From positions 1 to 59,134 of the forward strand of contig NZ_JALJFG010000041.1 in assembly GCF_023242475.1 (NCBI RefSeq): a stretch of DNA of 59,134 nucleotides. The letters are read 5' to 3'. The translations under genes were made by a program, and so were the position numbers. Below are positions 1 through 7,000 of the stretch, piece by piece. The number at the start of each line of letters is the position of its first letter. Position 1 is the first letter of the stretch. Below the pieces are notes generated by a model, which worked only from the letters and a program-made list of their open reading frames with translations, was not told the DNA's origin and ran no database searches. This DNA is from Pseudomonas sp. MWU15-20650 (lineage in GTDB: Bacteria; Pseudomonadota; Gammaproteobacteria; Pseudomonadales; Pseudomonadaceae).

Positions 1-113
1 CCCCCCGATCCAACTGTGGGAGCTGGCTTGCCTGCGATGACGGCCTGCCAGCCGACGCCAATCTACCTGACACCCCACGATCCAACTGTGGGAGCTGGCT
101 TGCCTGCGAAGAC
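1..113. repeat. Tandem pair of REP-like repeats
   Basis: Two near-identical stretches starting CGATCCAACTGTGGGAGCTG lie in direct orientation about 72 bp apart (near 6 and near 78). Each carries the core GTGGGAGCTGGCTTGCCTGC, a common form of Pseudomonas REP element. A third copy in inverted orientation is at 503-533. No gene is supported here: the possible reading frames only translate the repeats. Confidence 0.75.
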
Positions 114-159
114 GGCCTCGCAGTCGACACCGTTATACCGAGTACATATCCATTCCTGC

Positions 160-420
160 GGTAACGGCCACTTAGGGTTCCGCTCTGACAGCGGCTCACT
201 TTTGAAAGGCGCAAAAGTAAGCAAAACGCTCTTGCCCCACCACTCGGCACCTCGCCTAGGCTCGGTGTACCCGTAATCCGCCAGTGATTTGGGGGGCCGC
301 CGCCACGCGCCATCCATGGCGCGGGGCGGCTAAACCGGCATCCCTGCCGGTTTACCCCCCAAATCCCTGTCGAATTCCGGCCAGCGTGGTTTAACGGGGC
401 GCCTGAGATCAAAAGCAGAG
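160..420. repeat. Dispersed structured repeat with a three-way-junction core
   Basis: Gene-free DNA whose central part (271-380) folds into an outer imperfect stem of 26 bp with 4 mismatches (271-296 with 355-380) enclosing two hairpins. The first hairpin is 299-330, with 15 paired positions, one mismatch and a 2-nt loop; its core is CGCGCCAT-CC-ATGGCGCG. The second is 332-353, with a perfect 9-bp stem, AAACCGGCA-TCCC-TGCCGGTTT. The flanks (GCAAAAGTAAGCAAAACGCTC on the left, CCAGCGTGGTTTAACGGGGC on the right) look to me like a repeat that recurs in many Pseudomonas genomes. That is from memory and would need a search. A minus-strand 84-codon frame across it is probably spurious. Confidence 0.6.
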
Positions 421-502
421 CAAGAGCAAGAGCAAGAGCGGCTCGCTTCGCATCGTGGTTACCGTTGGTCGTTGTAGAGCTGTATCGGGCAACTGATCCA
501 CC

Positions 503-533
503 GCTATCGCAGGCAAGCCAGCTCCCACAGGGG
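503..533. repeat. REP-like element, inverted copy
   Basis: TCGCAGGCAAGCCAGCTCCCAC is the reverse complement of the REP-like cores at 14-36 and 86-108. It sits immediately downstream of the metallo-hydrolase stop codon, a usual position for REP elements. Confidence 0.75.
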
Positions 534-543
534 ATCGGTGCTT

Positions 544-1407
544 CTAGAGTTGGTTGAGGGGGATCTTCAGGTAGGTCACGCCGTTTTCTTCCGCCGGCGG
601 CAGGTTGCCCGCCCGCACATTCACCTGGATCGCCGGCAGCAACAAGGTCGGCATCCCCAACCCTGCATCGCGAGTGGTGCGCATCTGTACAAACGCCGCC
701 TCATCCACGCCGTCATGCACATGAATATTTCCCGCTCGTTGTTCCGCCACCGTCGTTTGGCACTTCGCTTCTCGACCCTCGGGCGGGTAGTCATGGCACA
801 CGTACAACTTGGTGTCCGAAGGGAACGCCAACAGCTTGCGCATCGACGCGTACAACTGCCGCGCATCGCCGCCGGGGAAGTCGCAACGGGCGGTGCCGAC
901 GTCGGGCATGAACAGGGTGTCGCCCACCAGGATCAAGCGGCCGTCGATCAAATAGGCCATGTCGGCGGGGGTGTGTCCGGGCACATGCAACGCCTGGGCC
1001 TTCAAGTTGCCGATATGAAAGATCTCATCCGGCGCAAACAGGTGATCGAATTGCGAGCCGTCCACGCGAAATTCCGGCTCCAGGTTGAACAGGTTTTTGA
1101 ACACACCCTGCACCTTGCTGATGGATTCGCCTATCGCGATCTTGCCACCCAAGGTGCGGCGCAGGTAGGGCGCAGCGGACAGGTGGTCAGCATGGGCATG
1201 GGTTTCCAGCAGCCACTGCACCTGCAGGCCATGCTCACGTACAAAGGCGATGACCTTGTCGGCCTGGGCGGTGTCGGTACGCCCGGAAGCCGGGTCGTAG
1301 TTGAGCACCGAATCAACGATGGCACAGGGGCCGCCGTCCGCCTCATAAACGACGTAGGTGTAGGTTGACGATGCCTCGTCCAGAAAGGCTTGAATCAACG
1401 CTGGCAT
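544..1407 (-). CDS. MBL-fold metallo-hydrolase, probable persulfide dioxygenase (Blh/ETHE1-like)
   Basis: A 287-residue cytoplasmic metallo-beta-lactamase-fold enzyme. The metal-binding motif H70-A-H72-A-D74-H75 is intact, followed by further His/Asp ligands in VPGHTPADM and VGDTLFMPD. The family member next to BigR-type regulators (Blh, related to human ETHE1) oxidises glutathione persulfide to sulfite with a single Fe(II). The divergent ArsR regulator, the downstream sulfide:quinone oxidoreductase and the TauE-type exporter all fit a sulfide-detoxification role. Hydrolytic glyoxalase-II-like activity is the alternative, but context argues against it. The ATG at 1407 faces the shared operator at 1449-1464. 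Confidence 0.85.
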   Translation of the reverse strand: MPALIQAFLDEASSTYTYVVYEADGGPCAIVDSVLNYDPASGRTDTAQADKVIAFVREHGLQVQWLLETHAHADHLSAAPYLRRTLGGKIAIGESISKVQGVFKNLFNLEPEFRVDGSQFDHLFAPDEIFHIGNLKAQALHVPGHTPADMAYLIDGRLILVGDTLFMPDVGTARCDFPGGDARQLYASMRKLLAFPSDTKLYVCHDYPPEGREAKCQTTVAEQRAGNIHVHDGVDEAAFVQMRTTRDAGLGMPTLLLPAIQVNVRAGNLPPAEENGVTYLKIPLNQL

Positions 1408-1448
1408 GGCGGCTGTCCCTGATGAAGAAAAAAGTGGTTACAATCAGT

Positions 1449-1464
1449 TTATGTTTACACATAA
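1449..1464. promoter_or_regulatory. Palindromic operator of the sulfide-responsive ArsR/BigR-like regulator
   Basis: A perfect inverted repeat, TTATGT-TTAC-ACATAA, lies in the A/T-rich gap between the divergent metallo-hydrolase (start 1407) and ArsR gene (start 1502). Its position and symmetry are those expected for the site where a BigR/SqrR-type homodimer represses both directions. Assignment to this regulator is inference. Confidence 0.65.
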
Positions 1465-1501
1465 TGTTTTGAGCTTAAGTGACACAAAGGACCCGAGGCA
1501 A

Positions 1502-1837
1502 ATGGAATCTACTCTGAGTGAAGGCGAAGTCGCCCAGTTGCGTGCGTCGGCGTCCAAGGCATGCTCCTTGCTCAAGGCCCTGGCCAATGAGGATCGCCTG
1601 TTGATCCTGTGCCAACTGACCCAGGGCGAACGCAACGTCGGCGAGCTGGAAACCATGACCGGCGTACGCCAGCCCACGCTGTCACAACAGCTGGGTATCT
1701 TGCGTGACGAAGGTTTGGTGGCGACGCGCCGGGAAGGCAAATACATTTTCTACGGACTGGCCAGCCACGAAGTGATTCAAGTGATGAAGACCTTGTCCGG
1801 CCTGTACTGCGGCGCGGTCATAAAAAGCTGGGCGTGA
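1502..1837 (+). CDS. ArsR-family persulfide-sensing repressor (BigR/SqrR-like)
   Basis: A 111-residue winged-helix regulator. The recognition-helix region reads VRQPTLSQQLGILRDEGLV, typical of ArsR proteins. Two cysteines, C37 (LLILCQL) and C103 (LYCGAV), occupy the places of the disulfide or tetrasulfide-forming pair of BigR/SqrR, so it probably senses reactive sulfur rather than metal. I chose ATG 1502 because GAGG precedes it at a good distance, and because upstream in-frame ATGs (1406, 1451) would put the palindromic operator inside the gene. It should repress its own operon (SQR and exporter follow in the same direction) and the divergent dioxygenase. Confidence 0.85.
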   Translation: MESTLSEGEVAQLRASASKACSLLKALANEDRLLILCQLTQGERNVGELETMTGVRQPTLSQQLGILRDEGLVATRREGKYIFYGLASHEVIQVMKTLSGLYCGAVIKSWA

Positions 1838-1888
1838 CGCCATACGGCCGCGACCCTTGTGTGCATTGAAGACAAAAGGCAATAGACC

Positions 1889-3133
1889 ATGACCGACCAA
1901 CACTGGGGCCCAACCATCAGTGCCGATATCGTTGTCATCGGCGGCGGCTCGGCGGGCATTGGCCTGCTGGCCAGCCTGCTCAAGCGCGACCCGCAGCTGA
2001 ACATTACCCTGATCGAACCCAACGACTACCACTGTTACCAGCCGGCCTGGACCCTGGTGGGCGGTGGCGCCTACGACCTGACAAAGACCCGGCGCCCCTT
2101 GGCCGACGTGTTGCCCAATGGCGTCACCTGGGTGCAGGCAGCGGTCAGTGAACTGTTGGCGGATGAGCAAACCCTGGTGCTCGACAGCGGCCAGCGCGTG
2201 ACCTGGAACAACCTGATCGTCTGCCCCGGCCTGCGTCTGGCCTGGGAGAAGATCGAGGGCTTGCAAGACACCCTGGGCCACAATGGCGTCACCTCCAACT
2301 ACAGCTACCAGCATGCGGCCTACACCTGGCAACTGGTGCAGCAACTCAAGGGCGGCAAGGCGCTGTTCACCCAGCCGGCGATGCCGATCAAATGCGCCGG
2401 CGCGCCGCAAAAGGCCATGTACTTGTCCTGTGACCACTGGCTCAAGCAGGGCAACCTCAAGCACATCGACGTCGAATTCAACCTGGCCGGTGCCGCGTTG
2501 TTTGGTGTGGCGACCTTTGTGCCGCCATTGATGAAATACGTCGAGAAATACAAGGCACGCCTGGCCTTCAATGCCAACCTGATCAAGGTCGATGGCCCGG
2601 CGCGCACAGCCTGGTTTGAAGTGAAGGACGCGGAGGGCAACGTGAGCGTCGAAGAAAAAACCTTCGATATGCTGCATGTCGTGCCGCCGCAGGTGGCCCC
2701 GGACTTTATCCGCCAAAGCTTGCTGGCCGACGCCGCCGGCTGGTGCGAGGTGAACCCCCACAGCCTGCAACACCTGCGCTACCCGCATATCTTTGGCCTG
2801 GGGGATGTGTGCGGCACCACCAACGCCAAGACCGCCGCCGCTGTGCGCAAACAGATCGTGGTGGTGGCCGAGAACCTGCTGGCCCTGCGCAAACAATCGC
2901 CGTTGCCGCTCAAGTACGATGGCTACGGGTCCTGCCCGCTGACAGTGGAGAAGGGCAAGGTGGTGCTGGCCGAGTTCGGTTACGGCGGCAAGCTGCTGCC
3001 GACCTTTCCCCTCGACCCTACCCAGGCGCGGCGTTCGATGTGGTTCCTCAAGGCCACGCTGCTGCCGTGGTTCTACTGGAACGGCATGCTCAAGGGCCGC
3101 GAGTGGCTGACCCGTCTGAGCAAGGTGGACTGA
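1889..3133 (+). CDS. Sulfide:quinone oxidoreductase (SQOR-like)
   Basis: A 414-residue FAD-dependent oxidoreductase that should pass electrons from sulfide to the quinone pool at the inner face of the membrane. The N-terminal dinucleotide-binding motif is VVIGGGSAGIG (15-25). A second FAD contact, GLGD, is at 303-306. C169 (PIKCAGAP) and C349 (YDGYGSCPL) match the redox-active cysteine pair of mitochondrial SQOR. The C-terminal amphipathic stretch LPWFYWNGMLKGREWL would anchor it to the membrane. It lies 51 bp after the ArsR gene, and its stop codon directly abuts the ATG of the exporter, so the three form one operon. Confidence 0.88.
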   Translation: MTDQHWGPTISADIVVIGGGSAGIGLLASLLKRDPQLNITLIEPNDYHCYQPAWTLVGGGAYDLTKTRRPLADVLPNGVTWVQAAVSELLADEQTLVLDSGQRVTWNNLIVCPGLRLAWEKIEGLQDTLGHNGVTSNYSYQHAAYTWQLVQQLKGGKALFTQPAMPIKCAGAPQKAMYLSCDHWLKQGNLKHIDVEFNLAGAALFGVATFVPPLMKYVEKYKARLAFNANLIKVDGPARTAWFEVKDAEGNVSVEEKTFDMLHVVPPQVAPDFIRQSLLADAAGWCEVNPHSLQHLRYPHIFGLGDVCGTTNAKTAAAVRKQIVVVAENLLALRKQSPLPLKYDGYGSCPLTVEKGKVVLAEFGYGGKLLPTFPLDPTQARRSMWFLKATLLPWFYWNGMLKGREWLTRLSKVD

Positions 3134-3940
3134 ATGCTGCTCGCCAGTTTTTTGGGTGTATTGATGGGCCTGGTCATGGGCCTGACCGGCGCGGGCGGCG
3201 GCATCCTCGGGGTGCCGGCGTTGGTGCTGGGGCTGGGCTTGACCATGACCCAGGCCGCGCCCGTGTCATTGCTTGCGGTGGGCGCGGCAGCGGCGGTCGG
3301 GGCCATTGATGGTTTGCGCCATGGCCTGGTGCGTTACCGCGCGGCGTTGCTGATCGCCTTGCTTGGCGCGCTGTTTTCGCCGTTGGGCGTGTTCGTCGCT
3401 CATCAACTGTCCGAGCCGGTATTGATGGGCCTGTTCAGTGCGCTGATGGTGTTGGTGGCCTGGCGTATGTTGCAGCGCGAGAAGGCCGAAACCGGGCCGA
3501 GCGATCATGGTTCTGCGTCGTGGGGCCAGAAAAACTGCATGCTCAACCAGCAGACTGGGCGCCTGGCCTGGACCGCCAAATGCAGCGCCACCCTGGCGGC
3601 GCTGGGGGCAGTGACCGGCGCCGTTTCGGGGTTGCTGGGTGTGGGCGGCGGCTTCCTGATTGTGCCGGCGTTCAAGCAACTGACCGACGTGCAGATGCGT
3701 GGGATCGTCGCGACCTCATTGATGGTGGTCAGCCTGCTGTCGCTGATCGGCGTGGCCGGTGCGTTTCATGCGGGGGTGAGCATCGAGCCGGTGGGCTGGG
3801 TGTTTATTGGTGCAAGCGTCGTGGGCATGTTGGCCGGACGTCGGTTGTGCTCTGTGATTCCTGCGCGTGCATTGCAAGTGGGGTTTGCCAGCCTGTGCGG
3901 GTTGGTGGCGATTGGCATGCTAGCCAGCGCGTTGCTCTGA
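3134..3940 (+). CDS. TauE/SafE-family sulfite/sulfur exporter
   Basis: A 268-residue, very hydrophobic protein with about eight predicted membrane segments arranged as two similar halves. Each half begins with a glycine-rich signature (GLTGAGGGILGVPALVLG near the N terminus and GLLGVGGGFLIVPAF in the middle), characteristic of TauE/SafE (TSUP) transporters. Its ATG follows the SQR stop without a gap, so translation is probably coupled. In this operon it plausibly exports sulfite made by persulfide oxidation. Substrate is inferred from context. Confidence 0.85.
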   Translation: MLLASFLGVLMGLVMGLTGAGGGILGVPALVLGLGLTMTQAAPVSLLAVGAAAAVGAIDGLRHGLVRYRAALLIALLGALFSPLGVFVAHQLSEPVLMGLFSALMVLVAWRMLQREKAETGPSDHGSASWGQKNCMLNQQTGRLAWTAKCSATLAALGAVTGAVSGLLGVGGGFLIVPAFKQLTDVQMRGIVATSLMVVSLLSLIGVAGAFHAGVSIEPVGWVFIGASVVGMLAGRRLCSVIPARALQVGFASLCGLVAIGMLASALL

Positions 3941-3981
3941 CGCGGTACCGGTGCACTGTCACGAAATCTTGTACTTGTTCG

Positions 3982-4010
3982 GGAACCTCCTCATTGAGCG
4001 CTGACACTCA
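3982..4010 (+). promoter_or_regulatory. Candidate hrp box (HrpL/RspL sigma-factor promoter)
   Basis: GGAACC (3982-3987), a 16-nt spacer, then ACACTCA (4004-4010). The Pseudomonas type III secretion promoter consensus is GGAACC-N15/16-CCACNNA, so this has a perfect -35-like half and one mismatch (A for the first C) in the other half. It ends 47 nt before the chosen start of the SET-domain protein. A single site of this kind can occur by chance, but its position in front of an effector-like gene makes chance less likely. Confidence 0.7.
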
Positions 4011-4057
4011 GTGAACGGCCGCAAGCGCCGGACTCCTCGACTATGCACAGGCGTTTT

Positions 4058-7000
4058 ATGACAAGCATTACCGCTGCAAGTACGCATCTTTCGCTTCCCC
4101 TGCCGACTGATGAACATCAGTCATCGACTGTGGCCGACGGCGTCGACACCTCAATGACGCCCCCTCGACTCAGACCAGACAGGCCGTCACCCAGCAGCCC
4201 AGCCCCCTCGCTGGGTAATCTGGGAGGTGCATTATCCTGGCCGGTTCCCTTGAGCGCAGACGAACAGCGGCGCTTGCGTCTGATCACGATGAATCACCAG
4301 CACGCCCTTGGCGATCAGCCGCTGGTGATGCAAACCCAGGGTGGCGTGCTGGAGTTTCTGCGCTATCACCAGCCGCTGCCGGCCGAGGCGGGCAACGACC
4401 CGGCTAAAATACTCCAAGCGCTGGTCAACTCCCCGCAAGGGCAGTTGATGGGCAAAGCGCTGCAGCAAACCATGCAAGGCATTGACAGCGACAGCAGCGC
4501 GAGCGATTACCTGCTGGCGGCTATCGCCCTGCAGATGGACCCTGAGTCGATCACCGCGCCTGATCGCACCAAGGTCGCCGGGTTCGATCTGGGCAGTGAC
4601 ACGCATGCAGGGCACCATGCCTCCACGGTGGTGGCTGGCTTGGCCGAACACTTGAGTCGCACAGGCAAAACCAGCGCGGCATTGGCCAACGTCGGTGCAT
4701 ACCTGCTGCTAGCCAGGTCAGCTCCGCAGTTTCTGATCAGAGACATTCCCCCGACGGTGAAAATCGGCAGCCAGGCCTGGGCCAGCCTGACGGTTGCAGC
4801 GATGACGATCGAGGCGCAGGCTCCGGGAAAAGTTCGCGGCATGACGTTTGCCCAAGTCATGAGTGAGGCCGATAAGGCGCGACTGCTTGACCCCGCGATT
4901 ACCCAAACGGCACAAACGGCCGCTTTGCTGGATTGGGCAATCACCAATCGAGTGCTCGCCAAAAAAAATGACGGCAACTACCTCCCCGCTGAACTCGAAT
5001 CGGCAAGGACCGCATTCAACGCGCAACTGGACACCCGGCTCGCCGCCTCCCAGGCACTGGACGACGCATTGCCCACGCGAAAAGAGATTGCACTGGCCAG
5101 GCTCAAGGAGCGATTTGGCGACCTGGGCGCGTTTTTCGAAGAAAAAGTATTCGCGATTGATCAGCACTACGTGGCGATTGAAGGGGGAGGCATTTCGCTA
5201 TTGGATATCGCCATGATCGACTGGCTGGAACCCAGGCCCTTCAAGGCGCATGAACCCAGCAGTTCACTCAAGGGCAATGCCCTGCAAAAGGTGTTAACGG
5301 CGTTGAACGCTAACCCACAGTTTGGCGTGCCGGCTGAGTTTGAACGGCAATTCAAACGCGCAATCGAGGAAAAAAAGGCGGCCGTCAATACAACGGTCAG
5401 GCACATGATTTCGCAACTACCCTTGGAGGATCGCAAGCACTTCGAGTTTGGAAAAATCAGTTTTTTCCAAGAAGGCTCCTACGTCATGGATGGCCATTTC
5501 AATAATACTTATGATCAAAATCAACCCGGGCTGCTAGTCAAGACCGAACTGAACGGTGAGTCGCAAGCCTACGTCATCAACTTCAATCATGGCTCGATTG
5601 AAAGGGCGGGCTTGTACGAGGTGAGGGTCAAGGAGTCCAGAGAAGGCAAAAAGGTCTTTACGACCAAAGCGTTCACGCCCCGGCATAACGCCGATGACCT
5701 CGGTCGTGAGCGCCCGTTGAGCAACGCCTTGTGGGACAGCTTTACCAGCGCTCGCTCCGATGCGATTGCCACTGCGTTTGTCGAACACCTGGAGCTCGAC
5801 GATCCGGCGATCAAGCAGCAAGCCCGTGGGCAGACCGCCTTGGACACGGCGAACGCGCAGTTGAGCGAGTTCTTGTTGAACCTGATCCCGTTCAGGTCCG
5901 CCATCGTCAATTTTCAGAACGGCCAGTACGGCGCGGGGGCATTCGATCTCTTGCTGGATGTGTTCGGCTTTCTGACCGCCGGTACCGCCACTGCGGGGAA
6001 ACTGCTCAAGGTCGGCCGCTCGGCGCTGTCCGCCGGTGCCAAGGCATTGCGGGCGGCCAAGGTCATCGGCGTGGCCGCGATTGACGTACTCAACCCCGTG
6101 GGCGGGGTGGGGGATTTGCCTCGGTTGGTGGCCTCCGGTGGTCTTTATTTGCTGTCCAAAGGCGTCAAGGCCGTGAACACGCTAAGAGGCGCCACCGGCA
6201 GTTACGACGTGTTGAAAACCATCAGCAAACAGTACGACGCCGCCGCAACGGGCACCGTGAAGGTGGCGGGCCAGACGGTGGAGGGCGCCGCCGTGCTCAA
6301 GGGTGGCAAGTGGTATTCGTTCGATGCTGACACCATGCGACCCTATGGCAGCCCGCTTGAAGAGTTCAGGGTTGCGACCCAGGCTGTCGCGGGTGAGGTA
6401 GAGGCTGCCCACATCGATGAACTGAGCCATGAGGTGTTCGGGCACTTTAAGGTGCCCGAATCTCAAATCGCGGGGCTCACACGCAACAGTCAGGGCGTGT
6501 ATGTAGCCGCCGATGGGCACCTGTCGCACATACGCCATACCGACAGCAACGGTGAGACCGCGGTGTACGAGGTGCGCCAGGTGTCCCGCACGGAGGACGG
6601 CGCCGTGCAGGCTCGGGTGTATCACAACAACCGGCAAACCGAGTTGCTGGTCCAGCATGTACAGGGTGACCAATGGCAGCGCTTGGGGGCGCCCGGTGGC
6701 GGGCAGATCACGGCTGAACATTTGCGGGCCTGGGAGGCGTTGCCGCGCCAGGAGCAAATAAGGCTTACCCCTAAGGGCTTTGCCCGACAGCACCAACTGC
6801 CCTGGAAAACGTTTGAGTACTGTGTGAACGCTGACGGTCGACTGAGTGAAACCGGCTTGATCGTACGTAACCGGCCCGCCGACACCCCGTTCAACAAGGT
6901 GACCCAAGCGCATATCCAGAATTGGCAAGGCATGACTCAGCAGGAGCGTGGTGAGATGACCATAGACGGGTTTGCCTGTCATCATCACCTGAATTCGCAT

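Noticed and set aside
63..317. Minus-strand 84-codon frame across the structured repeat
   Set aside because: It overlaps hairpin DNA, has no ribosome-binding site and translates repeat sequence. It is typical of spurious calls in this repeat type.
3134..3940. Possible sulfate permease instead of TauE/SafE exporter
   Set aside because: The duplicated glycine-rich signatures and eight-helix pattern are those of TauE/SafE, not of SulP or CysZ proteins.
4043..4057. ATG 4043 as start of the SET-domain protein
   Set aside because: No clear ribosome-binding site, and the resulting MHRRF start does not fit a type III secretion signal. ATG 4058 does.
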